Shown here: piece after piece, positions 9,237-19,174 of the stretch
Position numbering within the stretch: position 1 is the stretch's first letter
Layout of the letters: every line of letters starts with the position of its first letter
Origin: Candidatus Acidiferrales bacterium
Lineage (GTDB): Bacteria; Bacteroidota; Ignavibacteria; Kryptoniales; JAKASW01
Length of the DNA: 52,847 nt
Assembly: GCA_035515795.1 (NCBI GenBank)
Contig: DATJAY010000001.1
Location: 1 to 52,847 of the forward strand
Direction of reading: 5' to 3'
Notes under the pieces: model-generated
What the model was told of the DNA's origin: nothing
The model's database searches: none
The model's input: only the letters and a program-made list of their open reading frames with translations
Position numbers and translations under genes: made by a program

Positions 9237-9949
9237 TTACCCAAATTTGTTGGAGACCCCGGCTGCGGATGATGAGATTTAGCTCTGTAAAAAAATCTTA
9301 GTTTCTCGAGACGATGTTCTCTTCCGTGCAGCAAACGACTTATGTTAGCACGATGATTGTAAATCAAAAATCCTGAGATAGCGATGCTGAAGAAAATCAT
9401 GGAGTGATAATATTTGGTAGCCACGTCGAACACGTTTGCCCTGACAAACATCGCAAGTGGAAAAGCAACGGCGGCACTGACCGATCCGAGCGAAACGTAC
9501 CTTGAACTGGCGACCACTACGGCAAAGACGCCGGCGGCGATCGCAACTTCGATCGGAGCAATACCGACCAGCATTCCTCCGGCTGTGGCTATTCCTTTTC
9601 CTCCTTTGAATCCAGCAAAGACCGTCCACGTATGGCCGAGGATTGCACTGATTCCAGCTATAATCTGCACCACCGTAAAATCCGAAAATGGAGTTGCATT
9701 GTCGAGCGGGAAATTTCCGTAAAACAATCGCGAGAGAACTACTGCGGCCAGAAAACCTTTCATTGCATCAAACAAGATCACGAAAACTCCCGGTCCCCAG
9801 CCAATCACCCGAATTACATTCGTGCCACCGGCATTCCCACTTCCATAATTTCGGATGTCGATCCCTTTGAGGGCTTTGGTAATAATGATACTTGTTGGAA
9901 CCGAGCCCAACAAATAGCTCAAAAGCACCACTATGATAAGTGAAAACAT
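9233..9949 (-). CDS. plsY: Acyl-phosphate:glycerol-3-phosphate acyltransferase
   Basis: 238-aa inner-membrane enzyme that acylates glycerol-3-phosphate at sn-1 using acyl-phosphate. The three PlsY cytoplasmic motifs are visible: LLGSVPTS near residue 15, GSGNAGGTNVIR near 37-48 and FAGFKGGKGIATAGG near 110-125. About five transmembrane helices are predicted by eye. A basic C-terminal tail of roughly 35 residues makes it a little longer than usual (about 200 aa). It is coupled to gpsA. Confidence 0.94.
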   Translation of the reverse strand: MFSLIIVVLLSYLLGSVPTSIIITKALKGIDIRNYGSGNAGGTNVIRVIGWGPGVFVILFDAMKGFLAAVVLSRLFYGNFPLDNATPFSDFTVVQIIAGISAILGHTWTVFAGFKGGKGIATAGGMLVGIAPIEVAIAAGVFAVVVASSRYVSLGSVSAAVAFPLAMFVRANVFDVATKYYHSMIFFSIAISGFLIYNHRANISRLLHGREHRLEKLRFFYRAKSHHPQPGSPTNLGK

Positions 9950-10040
9950 CGATACTCCTTAAACAAACTAAAGTAGCTCTATGATGCTTGAAATGCAATG
10001 GAGGAAAATCTAAATGAACCGATGTGTCACGACAGAGCGT

Positions 10041-10505
10041 CTACCAGATCCCGGATTGTTTGCCCGTTAACGACTCTATTCTTAATTTCAGCAAAACGGC
10101 CTTGGCCAGCGCCGATTCATCATAAACAAGCGCAAACTCTGCACCATATTTCCTCATCAAGGCGTCGAAACCGTTCTTTTTTGATTCAATATCATCGTCT
10201 ATCACGATCGTCCCTTTTCCCATAACCGAACGATATCTTGTCCCCCATTTACACGGTATTTCTCCTCTGATTGTCTCGCTTGGATACTCTATTTCAAAAG
10301 CCGCTTTAGGATTTCTTTTCAAAATTTCTATTTTCCTTCCTTCAGAGGCAGAATGGATATAGATATATCCGTCAACAAATGCATAATTGACGGGGACAAT
10401 ATATGCCTCACTATTATCTACAAGACCAAGCCGGCATATCTGGGAGTTGATTAGAATATCTTGCAGGAGATTGGGATCGGTTATCTCTTTATCGGTTCTT
10501 CTCAT
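10041..10505 (-). CDS. Pyridoxamine 5'-phosphate oxidase-like FMN-binding protein
   Basis: 154-aa single-domain split-barrel flavoprotein of the type that begins MRRTDKEIT and is often annotated as nitroimidazole-resistance (NimA-like) or general pyridoxamine oxidase family. The core strands (ICRLGLVDNSEAYIVPVNYA, then YIYIHSASEGRKIEIL) fit an FMN or heme-binding barrel. Its start overlaps the stop of the upstream CBS protein by four bases. The real substrate is unknown; resemblance to Nim proteins does not prove drug reduction. Confidence 0.8.
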   Translation of the reverse strand: MRRTDKEITDPNLLQDILINSQICRLGLVDNSEAYIVPVNYAFVDGYIYIHSASEGRKIEILKRNPKAAFEIEYPSETIRGEIPCKWGTRYRSVMGKGTIVIDDDIESKKNGFDALMRKYGAEFALVYDESALAKAVLLKLRIESLTGKQSGIW

Positions 10506-11698
10506 CTCATGGTCAGTTTCACCGTTTCCAGTTTTCTTCCGTCGCTCTTGAGAATTTGAAATTCGAGATCGTTCATTTGAATCCTTTCCCCTTGCATCGG
10601 AATCCTCCCCGCATGAGAAACTACCAAACCGGAAATGGTGGTAAAATCCCCTTTAGGAAATTTCAAATTGAGAATTTTCTCCGCTTCCGATATCGAAGTA
10701 TTCCCATGCAACAAGAATTGTCTGCTGCTTATTTGTTTAATATCTTCTTCCGTTGTCCATATCGCAACATCACCCAGAAATATCTCCATGATGTCGGAGG
10801 ATGTCACAAGTCCCGCGGTTCCGCCGAATTCGTCGATGACGATCGCGGAGTAAACTCTCTCCGCCCTGAATTCCTCGAGCACGTCGAGCACCGAAATGCT
10901 TTCCGGGACGAAAATCACATCGCTTACCAGATGTTCGATCGTATCGACATTTTTGAAAATGTGCTTTGCATGGACAACGCCTACAATATTGTCGATCGAC
11001 GAATCGTAAATTATGACCTTTGTTTTCCCGGTTTTTTCGAACAGCTCGCGTAGTTTGTCAATCTCCGTGCGAATATCTACCGCAATAAGTTGCGTTCTCG
11101 GCACGCAAAAATTTCTCACGGGCAGGTTCGCATTGACAAGCAATCTTCTGATGATGTCCGATTCTATTTTATCGAGATATCCGCTTGAAACGCTTTCTCC
11201 AAGAAAGCGATACACGTCGCGTTTCTGGAAAATTGCTGTCCTTTCCGGCGAGCGGAGCACGACGCGGACGATGAACTTCGAGAAATCTGCAGTGAAGTTC
11301 ACCAAAGGGTTCGCAATAAAGTAAAACGCTCTCACAAACGGAAGGATAAGTTGAGCGGTTGTCTCAGGACTTTCGAGCGCCAAACTCTTCGGGATCAGCT
11401 CGCCAAAAATAAACCCAGTCAAAGTAGTTAAGGGAAGAAGAACCGACGCTCCTACTCCCAGTCCCTCGTGAAAAAAAATCTCCGACACAGATGAGAAGGT
11501 AGTTATCGCCAACGAACTGGCGACAACCACGGTAGCGAAGAAAAGCTCATTCTGTTTGAGAAAAAAGAACACCGAATTTGCTTCAAATCCAGAGCCGCTA
11601 TTAACTGTCAAGGCGACCTTGTCGGCGGCAACGAACGACGTCTCGGCGGCAGAGAAAATCGCTACCAGCACCAGGGAAAAAATTATTGTGAGAATCAT
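10502..11698 (-). CDS. CNNM/HlyC-CorC family membrane protein with CBS pair
   Basis: 398 aa. The N-terminal DUF21 (CNNM) membrane domain has about four helices in residues 1-140 and includes the conserved small-residue helix FSAAETSFVAAD. A CBS pair follows at roughly 195-315, then a CorC/HlyC transporter-associated domain at 320-395. Proteins of this build are thought to bind adenine nucleotides through the CBS pair and to affect magnesium or cobalt efflux; a related protein, GldE, is tied to gliding in Bacteroidetes. Placed between the VanZ and FMN-binding genes, with a 4-base overlap to the latter. Confidence 0.85.
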   Translation of the reverse strand: MILTIIFSLVLVAIFSAAETSFVAADKVALTVNSGSGFEANSVFFFLKQNELFFATVVVASSLAITTFSSVSEIFFHEGLGVGASVLLPLTTLTGFIFGELIPKSLALESPETTAQLILPFVRAFYFIANPLVNFTADFSKFIVRVVLRSPERTAIFQKRDVYRFLGESVSSGYLDKIESDIIRRLLVNANLPVRNFCVPRTQLIAVDIRTEIDKLRELFEKTGKTKVIIYDSSIDNIVGVVHAKHIFKNVDTIEHLVSDVIFVPESISVLDVLEEFRAERVYSAIVIDEFGGTAGLVTSSDIMEIFLGDVAIWTTEEDIKQISSRQFLLHGNTSISEAEKILNLKFPKGDFTTISGLVVSHAGRIPMQGERIQMNDLEFQILKSDGRKLETVKLTMR

Positions 11699-11729
11699 TT
11701 CAGGTCAACGCGAGACAACACAAGGGAGT

Positions 11730-12149
11730 TCACGGATGCCGCAAGTCCCGGATTTTTTTTATGATCGCTATCCCAACCAAAACTATAAGCGCAGCTGACA
11801 AATCTATTAGAAGATCCTTCAATTCTTCGGTGCGCCCGGGTACAAAGGACTGATGATATTCATCGCTCATGCCGTATACTCCGACGACCAGAAAGGCAAA
11901 AATGAAAACTACGATGTGGCCGAATTTCCCAAGGCGAAGATAGTAGTGATCCAGTGCTCTATAACAAAGATAATACAGTATCCCATACAAGGTCGCGTGA
12001 GCAATTAAATGCGCATAGGGAAACTCAATCTTTGCAAGTGTTGAACCCGGAATTGAAGAAAGCGTGAATATAAATGCCATCCAAATCAACACAGGCAGGA
12101 GAAATGCAACGAAGTCAGGATATTTTTTCAAATTCAACAATATCTCCAT
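11730..12149 (-). CDS. VanZ-like family membrane protein
   Basis: About 139 aa if translation starts at the ATG at 12149 (MEILLNLKKYPDF). The frame is open a further 43 codons upstream, but that part lies inside nnrDE and reads like a shadow. Four transmembrane helices are visible, with the family's polar signature SDEYHQSFVPGRT between helices three and four. VanZ-like proteins occur widely; the founding member gives low-level teicoplanin resistance, but most have no known role. It overlaps the end of nnrDE by 35 bases. Confidence 0.8.
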   Translation of the reverse strand: MEILLNLKKYPDFVAFLLPVLIWMAFIFTLSSIPGSTLAKIEFPYAHLIAHATLYGILYYLCYRALDHYYLRLGKFGHIVVFIFAFLVVGVYGMSDEYHQSFVPGRTEELKDLLIDLSAALIVLVGIAIIKKIRDLRHP

Positions 12150-13695
12150 CCTGTATTTTCTTGAAAGCCGCGGGCAGACTCTCAATGACATCCGTCGCCA
12201 TGAGTGAATACATTCCCTTGGATTCGAGCGCGATATCGCCAGCCACACTGTGGATATAAACCCCCGCAATGGCCGCATCCAGCGGCTCTAATTTCTGTCC
12301 GACTAAGGCAGCAATAATTCCTGTGAGGACATCTCCCATTCCCGCGGTGGCCATTCCGGGATTTCCATGAACATTGACGAAGACTCTTTCATCTTTTGAG
12401 GCGATCACGGTCGGCGAGCCCTTCAAAACAAGAGTAACCTGTCGTTCTTTCGCATACCGGCGGGCAACCTCAATTCTGTTCTTGGCAATTTCCTGAGGAG
12501 AGAGCCTGCTCAGCTGACTGAATTCTCCGTGGTGAGGGGTCATGATTATGTCTGTATGAGTCTCCATCAGTATCTCCGGCTGGTCGGCAATTGCATCCAA
12601 CGCATCGGCATCTATCACAGTTTTACCGGTATGACTTCGAAGAAGCTTGACTAGAAGCTGGGAAGTTTCTTGATTCCTCGAAAGGCCTGGACCGACGACC
12701 AGCACGTCTGCCCACTGAAGGTTTTTCTGAATCTGAAGCAACACTGCGAGTGAAAGACTTCCGTCTCTGGTTTGAGGAAGCGGAAGTGTCATCACCTCAG
12801 TCAGCTTCGATTCGAAAATTTGATTTAACTCAGATGGTACTCCGAGCACCACCGAACCGGCACCGGCACGCATCGCGGCTTGACCAACCATTACTCCGGC
12901 TCCCGTCATGCCGACGGATCCTACAAGTCCGAAAATCTTGCCGACGGCATGCTTGTAGGTTTCCGCCTTTCGCAAGGGGAGCAAATTTCTGACATCGCTG
13001 CACTCTATGACATAAGTGTTGGCCTTCTCGAGCGTTACGAGTGTGGACGGCATACCGATGTCGAGCACGTAGACTTTTCCGGAATTGTCCTTTCCTTCAT
13101 TCATGATCAAGCCGCGCTTGACGTACGCCATGGTCGCCGTAGCCGTGGCCGCTGCAGCAGACGTGTAGATCGCACCATTGCTGGAATTGATTCCGCTTGG
13201 GACATCGACCGCGAGAATGGGTATAAGCGTCTTAGTCATGAGCTCAATTGCTTTTTGCGCCTCATCCTTCGGTTCACCGGATAGTCCGGTACCGAGTACC
13301 GCATCGATAACGAGATCGAATTCATTCAAATAAATTACGCTGCTTTCAAATTCATAAATTTCGATTTTTGAACGATCAAACGGAGACAGCCTCAATTTGT
13401 CCAGAAAAGTCCTCGCATCACCGGTAATTTCGTCGGTTTTACCCGCAACATATACTTTAACCGCCGCTCCCTTCTGCGCAAGATAATATGAAGCACCGAA
13501 TCCATCACCGCCATTATTGCCCGTGCCGCAAAGGACCGCAATCTTTTTCCCCTGAAGATCTCCAAGCATCCTCGCTGCCACTTCAGCCACCCCGAGGCTT
13601 GCTTTGTTCATCAGTGACTCGCTGGTGACCTTTCCATCTTCAACAGCTTCACTGTCACACATTCTCATTTCATCTGCTGTTAACAACTGTTCCAT
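12115..13695 (-). CDS. nnrDE: Bifunctional NAD(P)H-hydrate epimerase / ADP-dependent NAD(P)H-hydrate dehydratase
   Basis: 526-aa cytosolic metabolite-repair enzyme. It restores NADH and NADPH from their spontaneously or enzymatically hydrated forms: the N-terminal YjeF domain epimerises the R and S hydrates and the C-terminal ribokinase-like domain dehydrates the S form using ADP. The epimerase loop GTGNNGGDGFG is at 57-67. The dehydratase has the GNPGMATAGMGDVLTG anion-hole motif near residues 440-465. Fused two-domain form is the usual bacterial one. It lies 51 bases after nuoN, so it may share the complex I transcript, a sensible pairing for NADH quality. Confidence 0.94.
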   Translation of the reverse strand: MEQLLTADEMRMCDSEAVEDGKVTSESLMNKASLGVAEVAARMLGDLQGKKIAVLCGTGNNGGDGFGASYYLAQKGAAVKVYVAGKTDEITGDARTFLDKLRLSPFDRSKIEIYEFESSVIYLNEFDLVIDAVLGTGLSGEPKDEAQKAIELMTKTLIPILAVDVPSGINSSNGAIYTSAAAATATATMAYVKRGLIMNEGKDNSGKVYVLDIGMPSTLVTLEKANTYVIECSDVRNLLPLRKAETYKHAVGKIFGLVGSVGMTGAGVMVGQAAMRAGAGSVVLGVPSELNQIFESKLTEVMTLPLPQTRDGSLSLAVLLQIQKNLQWADVLVVGPGLSRNQETSQLLVKLLRSHTGKTVIDADALDAIADQPEILMETHTDIIMTPHHGEFSQLSRLSPQEIAKNRIEVARRYAKERQVTLVLKGSPTVIASKDERVFVNVHGNPGMATAGMGDVLTGIIAALVGQKLEPLDAAIAGVYIHSVAGDIALESKGMYSLMATDVIESLPAAFKKIQDGDIVEFEKIS

Positions 13696-13746
13696 GTTAT
13701 GCTCCCTCGCAAGAAAAATTGTGCGAACCTAAGCTCGCCATACATA

Positions 13747-15192
13747 TTAAAATAATTTCTCAGTAAATGCCACCACGTAGGCAGGTGCAATGCCCAACCC
13801 GATGACCGATAACGCAGCGATAATCAAAGCCGTCACCGCCAACTTTGACACCGGAGCGCGACCGGCTGCTTCCGGCAAATCCTCTCCGGAACGAGTCCGT
13901 TCTGAGAAGTACATATTAACCACAACATTAATATAAAAGTATACGGAAACGACACTCGCTAAAACACCGACCACCGCCAGCCATGTCATGTTTGCAGTCA
14001 CAGCTGAGGCAAACAAATAGTATTTTCCGAAGAAACCTGCAAAAGGTGGAATGCCTGCAAGTGAAAACATGAACAGCGCCATAAGTGCAGAAATAAATGG
14101 ATGATTCGAGCAAAGACCAGCATAGTCGGAAATCGCCAAATACTTTCCTTCCTTGTTTTCAAGAATCGAAACGACCCCGAACGCGCCGATCTGCATAAAA
14201 GTGTAAGCAAGCATGTAATACAGAACTCCTGTTCTCCCGATCTCATTTGCCGAAGCGATACCGACCAGCGCATAACCGGCGTGGGCTATGCTGGAGTAAG
14301 CAAGCATTCGCTTAATATTCTGCTGGACAAGAGCAACGATGTTGCCCAGTACCATGGTCGCCGCGGCCAGATAAGCAATCACCAATCGGATCTCCCATGA
14401 AGGGTGGACCGAATAATTGAAGACGACGACCAATGCTGAAAACGCCGCCGCTTTGCTCCCGGTCGACATGAAGCCGGATACCGTGGTCGGAGACCCTTCG
14501 TAGACATCAGGTACCCACATGTGAAACGGCACGGCCGAGATTTTAAAACTCAGCCCTATCAGAATTAAAGCAGCGCCGATCCAGAGAATCGGATTATTCT
14601 GGATGGATGCAAACTTGTCTAGAATCGCCGCGAGATTCGTCGTACCGCTCGCGCCGTACACAAGTGAAATTCCGAAGAGGAAAAAACCCGTCGCAAATGC
14701 GCCGAGCAAGAAATATTTCAAGGATGCTTCGTTTGATTTCGCATCTCTTCGAATAAATCCGGCTAAGACATAGAGACTGATCGACATCAATTCGAGTCCG
14801 ATAAATAAGACCATTAAATCCCGTGCGCTGGCCATAAGCATCATGCCGACAGTTGCAAATATTATCAAAGCATAATACTCACCAAAATGGATCCCCTCAC
14901 GTTCAAGATAAGACTTTGAGAGAAGCACGCTCAAGATTGCGCTCACTACAAAAACCATTTCAAAAAAAGCCGGGAATTTTCCAGTGAATACGGAGCCGTT
15001 GAATGCGGCGCCCGGAGCAAAGTATGTGTTAGCGGTCAACAACCCGGATATCACCAAGCCGAGAATTGTCACCCAATACAAAGCATCGGCAGATTTTTTG
15101 AACGATACGTCAATAATGAGCACCAGCAAAGAAAGACCGCTCAGGAAAATTATCGGACTGACGGAAATCACGTCGTTGTAATTAAAAGCCAT
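13747..15192 (-). CDS. nuoN: NADH-quinone oxidoreductase subunit N
   Basis: 481-aa antiporter-like membrane subunit of complex I with about 14 transmembrane helices. The conserved proton-channel residues can be placed: a glutamate in the IGLELMSISLYVLAG helix, and the lysine-bearing segments around FKISAVPFHMWVPDVYEGSP and QQNIKRMLAYSSIAHAG. Ribosome site CCGGAGA lies upstream of the ATG. A 144-base gap separates it from nuoM, larger than the other gaps in this gene group and without a convincing gene. Confidence 0.94.
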   Translation of the reverse strand: MAFNYNDVISVSPIIFLSGLSLLVLIIDVSFKKSADALYWVTILGLVISGLLTANTYFAPGAAFNGSVFTGKFPAFFEMVFVVSAILSVLLSKSYLEREGIHFGEYYALIIFATVGMMLMASARDLMVLFIGLELMSISLYVLAGFIRRDAKSNEASLKYFLLGAFATGFFLFGISLVYGASGTTNLAAILDKFASIQNNPILWIGAALILIGLSFKISAVPFHMWVPDVYEGSPTTVSGFMSTGSKAAAFSALVVVFNYSVHPSWEIRLVIAYLAAATMVLGNIVALVQQNIKRMLAYSSIAHAGYALVGIASANEIGRTGVLYYMLAYTFMQIGAFGVVSILENKEGKYLAISDYAGLCSNHPFISALMALFMFSLAGIPPFAGFFGKYYLFASAVTANMTWLAVVGVLASVVSVYFYINVVVNMYFSERTRSGEDLPEAAGRAPVSKLAVTALIIAALSVIGLGIAPAYVVAFTEKLF

Positions 15193-15336
15193 TGCAATCT
15201 CCGGACATTAATTCATGCTTAGTTCTTCTCGGGCTATTCATTGATGAAGCTTTTGAGTTCAGGCTTGATATTAAAGAATAAGACACCATGGATGGAGTTA
15301 GGCACAAATCCATCGCTCGATATTCATCCGCATAAT

Positions 15337-16866
15337 TTACCATTGCGACGCCGCCAGGCCGCCGACCTTTGCTTTTATCAACGTATCCACCAAAGCTTTC
15401 ACGGCCGGTTCGCTTTTGGATAGGAAAGTGTTGGGATGAACTCCAATCCAAACGACAAAAATTACCATCGCGGCAAGCACCGCGATTTCATGGTAATGCA
15501 AATCGATCATCTTTTCATTCTCCGGCTTTTCAACGGTAGCGAAAAATACGCGCTGGTACATCCATAATAAATAAACTGCTGCGAGTATTACTCCGCCGGT
15601 AGCGGCTATCGCATAGGCGCTGCTTCCAAGAAATTCGCTCTTGAACGATCCCACGAGAATGAGAAACTCACCGACGAAACCATTCAGCCCAGGCAAACCC
15701 ACCGAGCCAAGCATCGCGATCATGAAAAACGTTGAAAGAATCGGAACAACTCTTGCAATTCCTCCGAAATCACTTATCAGCCTCGTGTGCCTCCTGTCGT
15801 AAAGCATTCCGACCAATAAGAATAACATCCCTGTTGTGAGGCCATGATTGATCATTTGAATTACGGAACCCTGAACTGATTCAACTGTGATTGCAAAAAT
15901 TCCGAGCACGACGAATCCAAGATGCGCGACGGACGAATATGCGACCAACTTCTTCAAATCTTTCTGAACCATGGAGACAAGTGCGCCGTAAACGATTCCG
16001 ATAATCGCAAGTATTGCCAGCAGCGGAAGAAATTTGAATGCAGCCTGAGGAAAAAGCGGCAGAGAGAATCTTAAGAAGCCGTAAGTCCCCATTTTCAACA
16101 AGACGCCGGCAAGAAGAACGCTTCCCGCCATAGGAGCTTCGGTGTGCGCGTCGGGAAGCCACGTGTGGAGCGGAAATATGGGGACCTTGATCGCAAAGCT
16201 CAGTGTAAAAGCGAGAAACATCCACACCTGTATCGCGATTGGAATTGCCGGACCGACCTGATAAAGGGTCACAAGATTTGTCGTGAACCTTCCGCCAGGG
16301 AGCGTTCCGGCATAATACCCAAGCCAGATTATTGCGACCAACATCAGTAAGCTCCCGAACATCGTATAAATAAAAAACTTTACGGCTGCGTAAATTTTTC
16401 TTTCGTGCCCCCAGATTCCTATTATGAAGTACATCGGGATAAGCATCGCCTCCCAGAAAATATAGAATAAGAATAGATCGAGCGACGAGAAAACGCCCAA
16501 CATGCCGGCCTCCAGCAAAAGGACAAAAAAGTTAAAGGCCTTGATGCGTGTCGTTATCGAATTCCAGGACGCGATCAGCGATATCAATGTCAGGAACGTG
16601 GTTAAAACGATGAGCAGCAGTGAAATGCCGTCGATACCGAGATGATACGATGCATCCAGGCTGTATATCCATGGCACATATTCGACGAATTGAAAGCCCG
16701 GTTTCGCGGCGTCAAAGCTGAGATAAAGAAATATCGAAAATGCAAAAGTCACAGCGGCAAAAAGGACGGAAATACTCTTCACGAGAGTCTTGGTGCGAAT
16801 CAAAAGAAGCACCACCGCTCCAACCAGCGGTGTAAAAACTACGTATGATAATAAGTTCTCAGTCAT
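15337..16866 (-). CDS. nuoM: NADH-quinone oxidoreductase subunit M
   Basis: 509-aa antiporter-like membrane subunit of complex I. It has the typical start SYVVFTPLVGAVVLL, the key motif FYIFWEAMLIPMYFIIG with the conserved glutamate, and FPLHTWLPDAHTEAP, the diagnostic loop of NuoM/NuoL. The lysine helix DLKKLVAYSSVAHLGF is intact, so a proton path is expected. About 14 transmembrane helices. It begins 13 bases after the nuoL stop; this gap and the start carry a short repeated GGTTGTCAGTTGTCA and no clear Shine-Dalgarno site. Confidence 0.95.
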   Translation of the reverse strand: MTENLLSYVVFTPLVGAVVLLLIRTKTLVKSISVLFAAVTFAFSIFLYLSFDAAKPGFQFVEYVPWIYSLDASYHLGIDGISLLLIVLTTFLTLISLIASWNSITTRIKAFNFFVLLLEAGMLGVFSSLDLFLFYIFWEAMLIPMYFIIGIWGHERKIYAAVKFFIYTMFGSLLMLVAIIWLGYYAGTLPGGRFTTNLVTLYQVGPAIPIAIQVWMFLAFTLSFAIKVPIFPLHTWLPDAHTEAPMAGSVLLAGVLLKMGTYGFLRFSLPLFPQAAFKFLPLLAILAIIGIVYGALVSMVQKDLKKLVAYSSVAHLGFVVLGIFAITVESVQGSVIQMINHGLTTGMLFLLVGMLYDRRHTRLISDFGGIARVVPILSTFFMIAMLGSVGLPGLNGFVGEFLILVGSFKSEFLGSSAYAIAATGGVILAAVYLLWMYQRVFFATVEKPENEKMIDLHYHEIAVLAAMVIFVVWIGVHPNTFLSKSEPAVKALVDTLIKAKVGGLAASQW

Positions 16867-16879
16867 CGGTTGTCAGTTG

Positions 16880-18832
16880 TCAGTGAGCATATATGAGGAA
16901 TCCGATAATTATGATTATGCCGATTACGAATATGAGCGCGTAGTTCTGAACAAAGCCGGTTTGAACTCTGCGCAGTATTTTCCCGAAAAACCCGACAATT
17001 CTTCCTACACCGTTCACGGTGCCGTCGATTACGATCTCATCCAGCCCGCGCCGCAAATACCTGTCGCTCACAAAAACAAGCGGCCGTACCACGATTGCCT
17101 GAAAGATTTCATCGATATAATATTTGTTCAAGAGGATTTCGTAAAAGTCGCCGACAGATCTGCGGAGTTTAGCGGAAAGTTCCGGTCTCTTTCTATAAGC
17201 GGCATAAGCAAGGTAAATTCCCCCTATGCACAGCAAAACCGAAACTATCATCAACATATACTCCGTCGAGGCATCGGTGAAAAAGACCGACGACATCTTG
17301 GCTTGAGCATTTTCGAACGCCGGTTCTAAAAACTTGTCGAAGTTCTCGCCTCCGCCGAGTACGGACGGAATCCCAATCCAGCCGCCAACTACCGAGAGAA
17401 CACCGAGCACCCAGAGCGGAACAAGCATTGTCGCACGTGCATCATGGACATGCAGGTGGTGGACATCGAAACGCGGTTTCCCTTCAAAAGTCATAATAAA
17501 TAATCTGAATATGTAGAAAGCGGTAAGGAATGCCGTGATCGCACCGATCACCCAAAGGACGGGCGAACTTGCAAAAGCATAAGAGAGAATCTCATCCTTG
17601 CTGAAAAAACCCGCGAGAGGAGGGATGCCGGAAATCGCGAGACTTGCCAGCAGGAAAGTCTTATATGTACCCGGCATGAACGTTTTTAAGCCGCCCATGT
17701 TGCGTAAATCCTGCTCTTCGTGCAGAGCGTGAATGATGGCGCCCGCTCCGAGAAACAAGAGTGCTTTGAAAAATGCGTGCGTCATAAGATGGAACAGCCC
17801 TGCCCCGAACGCGCCCACTCCAACCGCAAGAAACATGTAACCGAGCTGACTGATCGTCGAATAGGCCAAAACTTTTTTTATATCGTTCTGAACAAGTCCC
17901 ATGCTCGCAGCATAAATCGCCGTAACGGCACCAACAATTGCCACGATAAGCATTGCGGTCGGAGCGAGCGCATATAGGACAGCGCTTCTCGCTATCATGT
18001 AGACACCTGCGGTGACCATAGTCGCCGCGTGAATCAGGGCCGAAACAGGAGTCGGGCCTGCCATGGCGTCGGGAAGCCAGATGTAAAGTGGAATCTGGGC
18101 GCTCTTCCCCGTCGCCCCGATGAAAAACAGGACCGCAATCCACGTTACGGCGGCGTCTCCGGTCGTGAATCGCGAGGCGGCGGCGCCAAATACCGTATCA
18201 AAATTAAATGAGCCGAAGTCTGCAAACACAAGAAACATCCCGATGAGAAATGCGAAATCACCGATACGATTGACTATGAAGGCCTTCATCCCAGCATCAC
18301 CTGTCCATGTTATGCCGACACCTTCGAACTTCTTATCATACCAGAATCCGATAAGCAAGTAAGAGCAGAGACCGACGCCTTCCCACCCGAGGAACATCAA
18401 GAGATAATTGTCGGCAAGAACCAGGTTCAGCATCGCGAATACAAAAAGATTCAGGTAGGCAAAGAACCTGAACACACCTCTGTCCCCCTGCATGTAGCCG
18501 ATCGAGTAAATGTGTATGAAGAAGCTCACGCCTGTGACAACAAGGAGCATCACAATCGAAATCTGATCGACTAAATACGAAACTCCTACCGTTAATCCCC
18601 CGGTAGAAATCCAGTCGTAAATATCGTACACGTGCCTGCGCTGGTCGTCCGGCTGACCCAGCATGTTCGAGAAAATCAAGATTGCACAAATGAAGGAGAG
18701 ACCGATCGTTGCACTGCCGATAACGCCGACGACCTTTTCGCCAAGTTTTTTTTGGATGAAACTTCCGAAGAGTCCGTTAATCAAAACACCGATGATCGGG
18801 GATGCCATTACGCAGATGATCAGATTTTGCAT
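16880..18832 (-). CDS. nuoL: NADH-quinone oxidoreductase subunit L
   Basis: 650-aa subunit forming the distal proton pump of complex I, with about 16 transmembrane helices and the long lateral helix near the C-terminus. Recognisable segments are FLGWEGVGLCSYLLIGFWY (conserved glutamate), QIPLYIWLPDAMAGPTPVSA and DIKKVLAYSTISQLGYM. All charged residues expected in the pump are present. A 31-base gap follows the nuoK stop. Confidence 0.95.
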   Translation of the reverse strand: MQNLIICVMASPIIGVLINGLFGSFIQKKLGEKVVGVIGSATIGLSFICAILIFSNMLGQPDDQRRHVYDIYDWISTGGLTVGVSYLVDQISIVMLLVVTGVSFFIHIYSIGYMQGDRGVFRFFAYLNLFVFAMLNLVLADNYLLMFLGWEGVGLCSYLLIGFWYDKKFEGVGITWTGDAGMKAFIVNRIGDFAFLIGMFLVFADFGSFNFDTVFGAAASRFTTGDAAVTWIAVLFFIGATGKSAQIPLYIWLPDAMAGPTPVSALIHAATMVTAGVYMIARSAVLYALAPTAMLIVAIVGAVTAIYAASMGLVQNDIKKVLAYSTISQLGYMFLAVGVGAFGAGLFHLMTHAFFKALLFLGAGAIIHALHEEQDLRNMGGLKTFMPGTYKTFLLASLAISGIPPLAGFFSKDEILSYAFASSPVLWVIGAITAFLTAFYIFRLFIMTFEGKPRFDVHHLHVHDARATMLVPLWVLGVLSVVGGWIGIPSVLGGGENFDKFLEPAFENAQAKMSSVFFTDASTEYMLMIVSVLLCIGGIYLAYAAYRKRPELSAKLRRSVGDFYEILLNKYYIDEIFQAIVVRPLVFVSDRYLRRGLDEIVIDGTVNGVGRIVGFFGKILRRVQTGFVQNYALIFVIGIIIIIGFLIYAH

Positions 18833-18863
18833 GAATTATCCTTGAGCAGGATGTCCGACGGCT

Positions 18864-19166
18864 CTACCATTTCAGAACGTTCACTTCGTCTATGTTCACG
18901 GTTAATTTATTGCGGAAGAGGGCGATAATGATTGCCAACCCGACTGCAGACTCCGCCGCCGCAACTGCGATCACGAAGAAGACAAGTATCTGTCCGGCCG
19001 GATCGCCGGAATAAGCAGAGAATGCTATCAAAGACAGATTGACCGAATTAAGCATCAGTTCGACAGACATGAAAATCACGATCGCGTTTCGGAGAGTGAG
19101 AACCCCAACGACCCCGATTGTAAAGAGGACCGTGCTTAGACCGATATAATAGCCCAGTGGTACCAT
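18864..19166 (-). CDS. nuoK: NADH-quinone oxidoreductase subunit K
   Basis: 100-aa three-helix membrane subunit of complex I. The middle helix carries the conserved glutamate in [14 protein letters not shown] and the third helix the [11 protein letters not shown] motif, both diagnostic for NuoK. Length is exactly that of the family. Eight bases separate it from nuoJ. Confidence 0.95.
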   Translation of the reverse strand: MVPLGYYIGLSTVLFTIGVVGVLTLRNAIVIFMSVELMLNSVNLSLIAFSAYSGDPAGQILVFFVIAVAAAESAVGLAIIIALFRNKLTVNIDEVNVLKW

Positions 19167-19174
19167 TTGTCCTT

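Noticed and set aside
15182-15451. 89-codon minus-strand frame covering the nuoM-nuoN gap
   Set aside because: It overlaps the end of nuoM in another frame, has no ribosome site and shows no domain; treated as shadow.
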